DNA from: Opisthorchis felineus
Taxonomy: Eukaryota > Platyhelminthes > Trematoda > Opisthorchiida > Opisthorchiidae
Assembly: GCA_004794785.1 (NCBI GenBank)
Contig: SJOL01003010.1
Coordinates: 5,764-69,763, forward strand
DNA length: 64,000 nucleotides
Reading direction: 5' to 3'
Within the stretch, counting starts at the first letter, position 1. Every line of letters begins with the position of its first letter. Under the pieces are notes generated by a model, which saw nothing but the letters and a program-made list of their open reading frames with translations, ran no database searches and was not told where the DNA came from. Positions 1-11,057 of this stretch are shown in pieces. Position numbers and translations under genes: made by a program.

Positions 1-3000
1 TGCGAGGTGTGGCCTCTTGCTGAAGTGGGAATAATCTGGCCCACAGTTTTGTGAACTTTTAGGGTGGTCCTCAAAATTTGTACGTTATTGGGAGCGAAAT
101 GCCGTGGTTCTACCCTCGTTTTCAAAATTTAACTCGTTAGCAATCATTGAACCCGCAGTTTCTATTTTCTTGACCTGCAAAAGTGACATCACGCCCGTTT
201 CTACCATCAACCGACATAAAAATGTCTGTATCTTGGGTAATATAGAGCTTAAACCTTCGTGGTAGTCATCCGCATTCCAAGGAAAGCCATAGCATTTTCA
301 TCCCCTCAAAAACACCTCGATGTCTTAAGGACCAGTGACTTTACGGTACTGGTACTGGTACTTCATGCTACTGTCCAACTCACGCAGCAACTTCCAGATA
401 AACTAGCCCATCATTTTGGAATTTCTATCCCCATCAGTCCCTATGTGTTTCCTGTCCCTTATCACACCACTTCTCTGCATACTTATACAGGTTTTTTTAT
501 ACCTCTTTTACTATAATAGCATCATATTGGAAAGCTCAACCAGGTCTTGATTACTAGGCTACTGAGCCAGTCCTTGAATGCTATGCTACTAAGCACAAAT
601 CCACCCCTATCCTATCTCACTTAGCCACTTGTTGTCATCACATTGAATGTAATAACTTTAAAGCTATTTTCTCTTCCATTTATGGACTCCATCCCATCTG
701 AAACCTCCTTGAACTTACTCCTCCTCTCATCCCATTTCCCCTCCCTCTCCAGCTTCCAAAGTCCTGTACGGCTGGTATCCCCTCCACCTGGCCTGTGCTT
801 TCAATCTTAAGGAATCTCCATCCAAACCGATATTGCTTACGATCCCACAAGGGCCGTGTTTTACCTCTATGGATCTCCCTTACTAGCCCAAAACGCCCGC
901 TACTCACAGAAGTGGACATACCCAGTCCGATAATCTCAAACATAGGGTCCGTTACGACGCTGTCCAGAAACCGAGCTATGTTAGTGCAATGGTGGTGCGG
1001 CATTGGCATACCCAGCCTGATGGCACACCCGCAAATACTTCCTTCCTACTCTTGACTGTGTCCTCTCGCTCTGTTGTTCCTTTGTTTGCAACTGTGAACG
1101 AGTTATGTACCTGGCCCCAGCCACCTGGGGCACGAGTTCGTTCTAATCAACTGAACGATCCATTCGGATCTAAACATCTCGGTGGACTTTAAGTATGCAA
1201 CCCCCACAAAGTCGATCATCTCCTGTACACTTCGCGTTCTGTCCCGTTCGTTAGCAAAATCTACTTCTCCGATATAAATTTTACACCCGACTCCGCTTCA
1301 GCAGTGCCACCAGTGAGTCTATACAGTTAGACTGTACCCGTGATACTGACATTCGAACTACAATATAACGGCATCGCGAATTTCTTTAAGTTATATTCCC
1401 CAATTACACTTTTGTGACGCTGACCAGAAACCTAACTGTCCTATGCCACGTAGCCCCGGCAATCATTTCAGTTTTTAGTTCAAATCGACCGGCAGGATCA
1501 CTGGAAAACAACTGTTTCACCAGATCCGTTGTTCTCGTTCCTCATTTTCCGCAATATGCCACTTTCTTACCACATGCCAGGCAGGACGTCTCAGTTTTGT
1601 CTCCGCCGTTGTGATGTTGCCCGCCATCTTCAAAATGTAACGGTCTGATCTTGCTTTAGCTCCATATGTTCCCCGGAAATGAAGAAAACACTAATAGCTG
1701 TATTACTCTGCCCCCGATATCCAACGCATTTTGATCCTGCTAGATTAGGCGTGACCACACCTGCCTCGGATGGTGCCCACTCTCTGTCACCCTCCGTACC
1801 CCTGCAATCCTCCTCAATCCTCCTCAAATCCCATCACTCATGCTTCCGTTCTGTCTGTACCAATATGATCATACCTGATGGCATGCCAGCCATCAGCTGG
1901 GAATAAAGGTTATTATATATACTATTGTTTGACACCATCTGCCGACGCTTGGCCTTTAAACTCTCTCAAAACACGGCGCTGTACACCAATCTTCCCAAAT
2001 ATTTCGGCGCCGGGCTCCCATTCTCCCTTTTTCTGGCGCTGCTCTTGGGCGGTCTTTTGGCCGGAATTTACTATGTGCTTTTACGGGCGTCGAGAAAGTT
2101 CGCTTTCCTTGAACGTGGGAAATGATATCCAAGTTGGTTGGTTGAAGGATAAAGCAAATTGCTTGAAATCTAACTTGCAATAAAGGAAGCCGCGTAAAGC
2201 TGACGACGCCTTACCTCAATCTGTATTTCTCCGGAGGGATATTGACTTGGTAATGAAGTGGTCGCTCAAAAAGTCACTCTAACTTTTAACTGGGCCTTAT
2301 GCTCTTAGTCGAATATACTTACAGCCAAAAGAACTCCCAATTTCGGATACAGAATGATTAGGCCCTGCAAGTTTGGCGTCGCGCTTACAAACCAAATAGA
2401 CCAAAAGACCTCGCAAGCTTCCAAATACGTGTGGAAATTTTGTTTTCGTGTAACCACAGAGGCTACCGGGAGTCGGTGATAAGCATAAATTTCTGAGAGC
2501 CGGCAGAATTCCTCTGTTTCAGCTATCGTTTTCCGAATGTGTTATACGAAATGGTGCAATGGGACACCCGAATTTTTAAATGTCCGGCGATCAACACGCA
2601 GGCCTTATTTACCAGACTAATTAGCAACCATTTGGAACGATAATTCCAAAAATATGGTGGGTGGTTGAGCGAAGTCAAGTATGGGCATGTGACTAAACGT
2701 ATACGAGAAGTTTTTAATTTTGTCGGATATCCACCGACCGGCTCTAGTTGGGACAAACGCATCTTTCAATTCAAGGTGATTTTGCGTGGCGCTGTAGCGA
2801 TCAAGAGGGTTATCGAAGCGCGTATTTTCGGTAGAAAGTGACAAATGATTTCAGTGCACCGTGCAAGGGCCACGAGCGTGAGTTGTACACTCGTCAAGTA
2901 GGTTTAGCCACTAACGGTACTGTGTAGATATATGTGGATCCCCATGGAATTTCGCGCTTGAAGCTTTGGTACCGTGCGCCCGGCTTGTGCATTTCGCGGA

Positions 3001-4470
3001 AAAATCTGGCTATGCAATCTTTTTTCTCTTATAATGGCCCGTATCAACCTTTGAGGACTTTTGTTGTGGCAATTTTCTTTAAGATCCGTTCATACTGGTG
3101 CATTTTGGCCGATGCAGTATCTGGTTGGGCACGCCCACCAAACTCGATAGTCACACTGTAACAAAACCGGATTTGGCGTCACGAAAACGGCAGAAGAGTG
3201 CTTCGGGCAGCCTTCATTGCATTTTTTCCGCATCCAACGATCCAGCAAACACCATACGTTGTCAGAAGTTTGTGATGCTAGAGATACCTCTTGTCATGTA
3301 ACGCGTTATATAACGTTAGGAACGTAGTTCCAAAATTCCGGATTGGCTAACTATCGCAGGACATAGAACTGTAGGCAGAGGATGATTTATGTTGTCGGGT
3401 ACTGTGAGCCGCCCCCAAAACGTTAGCCGATACTTGCGAGTTCTGTCCGCCATCTTCAACGCAGTGGGGCGATAGTCTGTAAGTTGAAACAAAACCAAAA
3501 AATACAAAATGGGCTCCTTGAAACCAAAGGCGGGCATGTGCTGCATAGTTGCTATGCCTCACCCCCGAAAGCCCCATAGCTTCCATGTCCGAAACCGGGT
3601 CAAGACATGCTTGATTACGTGCTAAAAAATGCCACAAAGTGCTTATTACAAAAGGCAAGCTCCTCTACCCTGCACGGCTGTGATATATAATCTTGCACCT
3701 CCAAATTAAAGGGAGTCGAATCTATTTCAACTTCCCGTTCTAGGACGCAAACACAGTTCTGCTATTTTATTCGCTGTGAACGGCTGTTTTCTCAATCTCA
3801 GCTTTCACAGGTGCCCGGAAGAACCTCTTCTTCTTCAGATATCCCGGTTTGAAAAGCTTCTGCCTGAGGACTACTGCCACATCGTAATCCGCGTTGAACC
3901 ACGTAGTTGACCTGCCCTCCTGAAATTTCTTCACCTATTCCCTCTCCATTCGTTGGCTTCATCCTCCTGAAAATCTTACCAAGCCTTAGTATGCGCCTAA
4001 ATCGTCTCAATTTTTCATTGTCCCCGCTATACTGGTGTCACGGCGCCATCTGCCAAGTTAGACCACACTGCCGTTAGCTTCTGGTGGTCTTCACAAACTG
4101 CTTGAAAACTACCTCCCAGTTCTGCAAACCTCTGACAATCTGTCACTTGCTGTGAACAGATGGGCCCCTGATTTAGAAAACGCCGATATCAAAGGTGATA
4201 TGGAAGGTGCCATTGGGTCCATGGGAATAGGTGCACCGAGGGCGAGGACATACTACCACCACAGTGACCATCCCCTGTTCATGCCGGAAATGAGCTTCGA
4301 TTTTGCCAAAATTGCACCAGAATAACAGCTGATGCTGAAAAGATCTTATATGTAAGTGACCCCGGGATGCTTTAGCGGAGTTTACCGTGAGAAGTACACG
4401 CGGTACGCATGCAAATCCATGATGCATAACTAAACGATCCCAAGGGTTCTACGACCGACATATTGGGGAA
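1..4470. other. 5' flank, no recognisable gene
   Basis: I see no supported gene here. Open frames are short and overlap on both strands. The two least random-looking ones are a minus-strand frame at 680-1009 (109 residues, basic, includes RFLDSVVTDPMFEIIGLG) and a plus frame at 1925-2125 with one hydrophobic stretch (PFSLFLALLLGGLLAGIYYV). Neither matches a family I know, and neither has convincing exon borders. Old mobile-element DNA is the likeliest content, but that is inference. Confidence 0.4.
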
Positions 4471-6720
4471 TTGGTGGTAGGACGTTCCGGGGACGAGGAA
4501 TTACGGCTCATGTGTATAAATGGTAACTGTCTCTGGAACAAATCTGACGAAATCACGTTAGTCGCCCAGGGTACCGACATCACCGGCATTACCAACACCT
4601 GGCTCCAGGCATCCGAAATGCGTGGTTGTGAAAGATACACGATTTTGATGACCAATTTTGGAACATCGGTGCAGGTGCAACCCTGGTGGTTACGGTGACC
4701 ATATAGTTTGGTAGCTCAGAGAACATTTAAACGGTAGTCCGCAACCCAAAGGCGTGGTTTAGACTTAGGCGTATGCTTTATAGAGATCTCCATTCAAATG
4801 TCGACGCCGTCGCTCACAGACCAACGGCCTTCAGACGACCGACAGATGTGGGGCCCTGGAGAGTGGTGCTTCAGAGACATTAGCAAGACACATTAGCAAG
4901 GAGAATCAGCCAGCGGCTTTGGTTGCCGGCTGCTAATGGTGATGCTTGGGCTTGCAGGCCGGTTACAAATATGCAGAGACTTTGGTCGAATGCAAACTGG
5001 CGCAATGTCAACTGACGCAAAACCGTTACAACGGACAGGATTTCTGTTAAAGAAACGACAAGTGTGTCAGGCACACTATTTTGGCATTCAATGACAGGCA
5101 CTAGCCATGATAAAAAAGTACTCTGGGGACCTTTAAGTAACAGCTTTCGGGTGCGGGCAGCAAAGCTTACAAATGTCGGAGAGATGCTTGAAGCACCGTT
5201 AATTATGACTCGGGGCATTTCAGCTTTTTTAAGTGCGAAGAGACGAGGAACGCCGCCATCAGACTTAAGAGCGAATCAAAGCTGGCACATGAGAGGTGGC
5301 TCACTCTATAGACTCCGCACAGTCCGAGGAGTTAATTTTGGATGAAAGCATTCTCATGTTGAGCTATAGAAGGGGTAACAGGCAAAACAGATAGAGGGGC
5401 GATGAAATGGTGCCGAAGCTGCTGTAGTATTGCGACTTGGTTTTCCAGAACAATATCCTTGAAATGCCAAGTGCAACTTGCATTACTGCGCCAGGAGCAG
5501 GTAGCGAAGAGCTCGACATAGCCGTCAGCGAAGTTAAGAATGAGCTTATTACACACTATCCCCATGTATTCCCGGGGCTTGGCACGCCAAGGTGTTGTCG
5601 GACGTTTAGGCGTAGCCCTTAACTTAGTCATTTAGACAGTCCCCAGAGGAAAGGAGTCGTCAAAAGATAAGAAGGGAGCCACGATCTAAAGTGATGATTC
5701 AAGCGCAATAACACCCGGCAGGTCTGACAACTTCCATGTAAGGCACTTGAAACAATTCCCAAAAGAATACTCAATTATCTTCCGGACAGTGGTTTGCTGA
5801 ATCCGGCGCAACATGAAAGCATATCCAACTTGCTACTGGGACAACATGGCATAGAAGATTCATTAGGCAAGAGCAGAAAGTTTAATATAAACTATCCTGA
5901 CTTTCAGAAAGCATCCGATTATCATTCATCATTTTCTGCTTCGCAAACTGTTAGCCTCTGGTGTCACGAAGTTATGCTTTTGGGTGAGCAGTTTTGTGCA
6001 ATAATGAGACAGGACGGTTGAAGATAGATGTGTCCAGGACCAGCCGTCGTTGCTAGTGGAACTCCGTGAGGCTCATTTCCAAGTCCAGCGCTCCTCTCTG
6101 TGTAAGTAACTACTGTCGGATTCAACAGTCATTGTTCTCTCTTTGTGGCCAAAGTGACGATAACAAGATCGCTCTGCGATAGATCAAACATTTAAAGGGA
6201 TACTCTTACTCCAGCGGAGTGATAGCAAGCACTGAACCCTTCACCGAAACCCTCGAAACGTACAATTAGAATATCCTGTATGGATTTTGGATGAATTATG
6301 AGGCTCGGTTTGGTGGTGATGGAACTAACGAAAAACAGAAACCTAGGAACGGTCACTGATTGGACATCCAACCCATCTGTACAGTGTATGGCGGCTTCTC
6401 AGAAATTTCAGAAGGCTCCTTCCATCCGGAGTAGAGTGGTTAACGGTCGCCCTCGCAAGTATAGATAAATTCAAACCCTCCTTGTTCACCGTCACCTGGA
6501 GTATTGCACCCAGTCGAGTGACTCTGCTTCAGAGAAACATTATGCAGCTGGAAAGAACGCATAGAATGATATAAATGGAACGTTGTTACCATGGAAGGGA
6601 GCCCCAGGTTACACTAGAGTGTCTTGGTCTCTACAGACCTGAGAAGCACAGGGCAGAAGGTCTCTTATATGGTGAATAATCAGCCTGGATACAAGGTTGA
6701 ACGGCTAGTATAGCAGACAA
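4471..6720 (+). mobile_element. Degenerate LINE (CR1/Jockey-like non-LTR retrotransposon): endonuclease plus reverse transcriptase
   Basis: Three blocks in the right order and at roughly the right spacing mark an old non-LTR element. At about 4490-4630 the frame reads LWNKSDEITLVAQGTDITG followed by ITNTWLQ, matching the start of the APE-type endonuclease (typically LxNKxDEL...IIxITETWL). At about 5730-5930 it reads LNYLPDSGLLNPAQHE and then NINYPDFQKASDYHS; these match the reverse-transcriptase QHGF region and motif A (YLDFxKAFD), with the catalytic Asp kept. At about 6478-6650 it reads LLVHRHLEYCTQ and, in a shifted frame, LECLGLYRPEKHRAEGLLY, the usual 3' end of the RT/thumb region. In-frame stops and frameshifts occur throughout, so it cannot be active. 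The part between the endonuclease and RT is barely recognisable. Full-length LINE ORF2 is about 900-1000 codons; this remnant spans about 750. The exact family and ends cannot be set by eye. Confidence 0.75.
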
Positions 6721-7464
6721 ATAGAAGGAAGGTTAGGAAACACTTCAAGAAACTACAGGTTGGCCGCAGTACATTACTCAAAGACCATTCAACCCATCTC
6801 GTGTAACAAACGCCAAGAACAAGCTCTCAGAAAATGTTGTGTTTAAAAATGGGTAAACACCATGGGACATGCAGTGGATACGCGCTACTTCAACGAACGC
6901 ATTCTTCAAATATAGCTGCACTGACACAACTTGACTGAAGATGTTGCTTGAAGCACTATTACACCTTTTCCTTAACCCACTATTCCTTTCTAGTAGCGAT
7001 GGGCCATCATCTTCCATACGCTAAAACCAGCGTGCTCCACGATGGTTGATTGCGGTCCTCAGGCATATTTGTCAAAAGAACGATATGCATAAATTCAGCC
7101 CATGGATTAACAGCCGCAGCTCATGTCACTCACGGCCAGAATATCAGCGATGAAGCCATGCCGAAGGAAGATGAAGGAATCGATATCAGAGAAGCTCAGA
7201 CTACTTGTATAAGACTCAGAATGCTGTGGGACAACTGAAAAGCCAAAAACTACTTCAGCCAAAGAACGAGCCCAGATTGGATTGAACTGGATTGGAACCC
7301 GGGGAATGTATGTGGCCGAACGATCCTCTGACTGACTGGCTCACTAACACGGAAATACTGCTTGCTGCCATTTGCTGCTCAGTTTACTTATTCCTCCTCT
7401 ATCTGTTACGGCAGCGCCTGCAGAGCAGATACGTCACTGAACCTAATCGCTTGGCTTCGAGCCC
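6721..7464. other. Gap between LINE remnant and first gene exon
   Basis: This stretch may hold the last part of the LINE 3' end, but I could not confirm it. There is no clear promoter element. A plus frame at 7292-7501 has a hydrophobic stretch (EILLAAICCSVYLFLLYLL) but no matching family and no clear splice sites, so I do not call it a gene. Confidence 0.3.
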
Positions 7465-7662
7465 ATGGATCATTCTGCTACCCAATGGCTTATTGAACTG
7501 AAGCTCAATACCACGTTTTTCCATCAATTGAGTAAATTGTACGCTTACCAGCGCGCGGTTGTTGAAAATACTCCGCAGTTATTGCACATCGACGCATGTG
7601 GTCGGGTGGTGTATACTCTTCTTAGAAGTTTGGGATTCAAGGCAAATGGACCAAGTTCATGA
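7465..7662 (+). other. 65-codon ORF overlapping the proposed start of the zinc-finger exon (possible upstream ORF or separate 5' coding exon)
   Basis: An ATG at 7465 opens 65 codons with ordinary protein-like composition (for example MDHSATQWLIELKLN and RVVYTLLRSLGF), ending in TGA at 7660-7662. It lies in a different frame from the zinc-finger exon and overlaps its first in-frame ATG at 7646 by 17 bases. If the transcript starts upstream of 7465, it would be an upstream ORF that could lower translation from 7646. It could also be coding sequence spliced to the acceptor at 7821-7822, but I found no donor that is both strong and phase-compatible. No family is recognised. Confidence 0.25.
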
Positions 7663-8020
7663 TCCAATTCTCAAACAGTACATTACCTCAATGGCGTTGA
7701 GCAACTCAATTATGAAGCACACTTCCTCTGATAATTTTTGTGTTATTAAAAACGACAGCGCTTTATTACATCCGGCTTCAAAGACAGTATCCTTGTACCT
7801 TACCCGGGTTCCGCATTCACAGAGTTCTTACGTTCATGTTCTGCGGTGCAATACGTGTGACTATCTTACGCTAAACCCAGCAACGCTTAAAGAGCATGTG
7901 AGAAATAAACACCCATCTTCCCTTGGTTTCTGGACGTACTCTTGCTTACAGTGCTCCAGTATGTCTACAGAAAAGTCTCTCATGGAAGAGCACCTGAAAC
8001 TGTATCACAGGCAAAATGAT
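7646..8020 (+). CDS. Exon 1 (or early exon) of zinc-finger/TALE-like homeodomain gene: two C2H2 zinc fingers
   Basis: This frame is open from 7532, and the first ATG in it is at 7646. It encodes two C2H2 fingers with the spacing C-x2-C-x12-H-x4-H. Finger 1 has Cys codons at 7847 and 7856 and His codons at 7895 and 7910 (begins CNTCDYLTLNP). Finger 2 has Cys at 7943 and 7952 and His at 7991 and 8006 (begins CLQCSSMSTEK). Ten residues separate them, so this is not the tight TGEKP linker of large KRAB-type arrays. Counted from 7646 the fingers are residues 68-89 and 100-121. The exon ends at 8020 before a perfect GTAAGT donor, in phase 0, which matches the phase-0 acceptor of the next recognised coding exon at 22099. 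The start is uncertain: a good acceptor at 7821-7822 (CATTCACAG) would give a shorter, also phase-0, exon 7823-8020. The fingers probably bind DNA or partners in the nucleus. Membership in the homeodomain gene rests on strand, order and phase; transcript data are needed to prove it. Confidence 0.65.
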
Positions 8021-10539
8021 GTAAGTTCCCCTGTCGTGTTTTATACGTTACCGCACTTCCTATTAACAGATTTTGGGTACATATATTTTGATTTCATCGA
8101 TTCCGTATACATAAACTGTCTTCATTAGCCAGTGTCCTATTAACAACCGTTCTCCGCATGCCTTATTCACGCCCTTTTTGTGGTTATTATCCTCCCATTC
8201 ATGTACCGAGTGATCCATTTTAAGCAAGAACCTCCTCGAGGCTGGGGAAACTCTTTATCAAAACGGACATATAACTTTCTACTCTGATACGGCAACTGCC
8301 TCAAACAGTCCACACCCCCATTTCAGTATTCAGCATTTATCCAAATTTAACCCAAACACCTACGTCGCCCGTTTCCGTGTTTCTCTGATTATTCAGTGTC
8401 AGTGCGGCCGCAAGTACATTAAGATGGCCCCCGTTTTCGCCCTTACTGCTTCGTCACGAGTTATTCCTATATCTCCCCTAGATGACGAATCAAGTAGGTT
8501 GGACCGTTACAGGCTATCGAAAATCGGTTATGTATGGAAGCTTTTATTCTAATTAGACGGTATAAAGCACGCTTCCACTATGCAGCAACCTTATTCACAT
8601 CGTAAGAACACGGTTTCTCCTTAGTGACCAAAAGGAAGTTACCATACTTGCACCAATGGTGACATTCAAACAGAAAAAATGTTGACTACCACATGGATTA
8701 CAAATCACAATCGATCTCTCCGAATGTTTCTACCGGATATTACTTACACTGAATTTCGAGAAAAGCTCTGGACTCTTAGTCCATAGTGACCGCGAACGTC
8801 AGTCGACATTTCCATGGTAGCTGACTAAGTTTCCTAATGAAGGCACATGAATGAAACTTCATTTTCTTGCTTCTGGCTCCGGTAAATCTCGGTTTTTTCG
8901 TAAACGTGGAGCATTCTGTTATAAATCCTGATTCTTCATTCTCGTGTAGAGGTGGGTAAACTTGCTTCTCCCTTGTGTTTCCATAGTTAACCGGGTAAAT
9001 GCTGCGCACTCCTTGTCTTCGCATCTTCCGAGTTGTAGCTGTTGTAATATGCTCATCGTGCTCTCTTTTTCCCCGCCACACCTTATTATAAACACCAACT
9101 ACTACAAAGTTAAAGAGGATTAATGTTATCTGAAAGGTTTATGAGTAAAATAACTGATGAATTTTCAACGTACGTTGAAGCACAATAGTACGTTCTTCAT
9201 GCCTGTTTTGCATGACACGCAGCCCAGAATACCGAGCCAGCCGGTCAACCGTTAGAACCATTGGGGACAACTCATGTGCTGTTCAAATTAAGTCCACATA
9301 GTTATCCTGTGCTACAGGTTACATAATCAACCACTATGGTTTTTTCTGTCACCCACATATTCTTTAGAAGCACAGTATCCTGGAAAAGCTCTTAAAAATC
9401 CGCACAACCAAGCCGGCCTTATAGCTGAGGCAGCGCTTCCTCCCCTGAATAACCTTTGTACGGGCCGTTTGATCCGCAAGGTCTGCCCCTAAAAGGCGAC
9501 AATTTCCCGTAATACCCTGCCATAAGAATTACCATTTGTGGCATTGGTTGCTCTCTTCTAATCTTTCTCCAGGTAACATTTTGTTGTCACAACTATAAAA
9601 TCGTACTTCATTTGTCATTAAATAACAATGATGATACATTTTCGTGTCAGCTAAATATGCCTATTGACCGTCACACTATATATTTTGCTTAATCTACCTC
9701 TATAAGAACGCGGTATCAGTGGATTCCTGGACTCGGGGTATTTACATCGGCAAACTTTTTGAAGCCGCTAGAAATTCGCGTTTCGGAGGATTTGGCAGGG
9801 TGGAAGGTAGGAAGGCGCTCCGTCAACAAATGACAGACAGGATTTTATTGAACCCATTCTAATTATGAATGTTTTCTTCGTCATGTTATCATGCGGTTTT
9901 CCATAGGACAATCTTCTATGACGTACGTTGTGGAAACTTCATTTTTTAATTTGTACACGGCAAAAACTGTGCGAGTGAATCATACACTAATCCAGCTCAC
10001 TCACGTCCAGCCGAGCTGGATATTGATCACTCCACTCAGTTTGAAGCACTTGATAGCGTGGGCACAAAGGAAGAAAGACTTGTCTGCTTTATTATCAATT
10101 TTGTGGGCGTCCTCTGGTACGTGTGATGTGTGCTAACTGCTGAGAGTATATCTTCCAGCATTGCACTGAACATCCTTCAAATCTGCTGCATTTTTTTACA
10201 GAACCTCAATGTTCGACAGCTTTACTTCTGCGTTAGCTCCGATATTCCGTTAATCATTCCATAGCTGTTCAAAATTTCATTCTCTTCATATGGGAAGAAT
10301 ATACTCACACTGATCAGTCTTATGAATACTGAGTTCAGATCTCAATCGAGGAGCCCACTTAGTATCTCTGAACCCAGAAATATCCCTCGCAGTTAACTGG
10401 GCAATAGGCATGCGTTTTTAACTTGGCCTAAACCACAACACTAATATCTCAAGTGTCTTGTGTCGGAGCTATACCAGCGCCCGCGACTCCATTCCTTTTG
10501 CGGTACCGATTATCTTCTATGAGACACTAATTGGCAGCC

Positions 10540-11057
10540 CCCTTATGTATCTTGTGCTCTATGTGCTATTGTATCGGCTTGCGCAGTTCTGCTAGTAGCC
10601 CTTCTTTGCCTTCCGGTCTGTTGCTTCCCATCGCAGCCTGAGATCGCAGCCAACAGCAGTCGGAGGATTCTAAGGAGCACAGATAGTATAATAATGTAAA
10701 AAGTGAACCCTACGTCAAGCTCACTTTCATCTAAGAGAACGTCGTGTTCCACAGCCGTTGGTAAAGGTTCCCAAATGATTGTGGAGTAATCCGTTGATTT
10801 GTTTTTTGTGGGAAGATTTCGGGGTGGGGGTTATGATCCTCAAATGCCTCCCTGAAATCAACAAAGGATGTGTAAATTTTGTTGGTGATTTCTGCTTTTT
10901 CCCAAGCTTCTTTCTTTGATCCCAGATATTCAATACGTATGATGCGATTCAGGTGTTTTGTTCTACGCAAAAAGTCCGTTAAAAGATCCATTCTTAGGTC
11001 TTTGTTGTCACTGACGTCGGGCATATCGATCCGTAAGCCTACGTGAAAGCCGACCAT
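10540..11057 (-). mobile_element. RTE-like non-LTR reverse-transcriptase fragment, degraded
   Basis: On the minus strand at about 10885-10831 the frame reads NKIYTSFVDFREAFEDHN. This matches reverse-transcriptase motif A as found in RTE-type LINEs (typically LYxxFVDFxKAFDSVxR, with the catalytic Asp in FVD). The flanking frame (10731-11057) carries on into a shifted continuation down to about 10540. No YxDD box or endonuclease is recognisable. It is a short, broken copy within the first intron, in antisense orientation to the host gene. The ends are approximate. Confidence 0.45.

Noticed and set aside
1925..2125. Small membrane protein
   Set aside because: One hydrophobic stretch in a 66-codon frame overlapped by other frames on both strands; no exon structure or family.
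5437..5622. Gypsy-like pol start (HYPHVFPGLGTPR)
   Set aside because: It lies between the endonuclease and RT blocks of one LINE; a single short match is not enough to call a second element.
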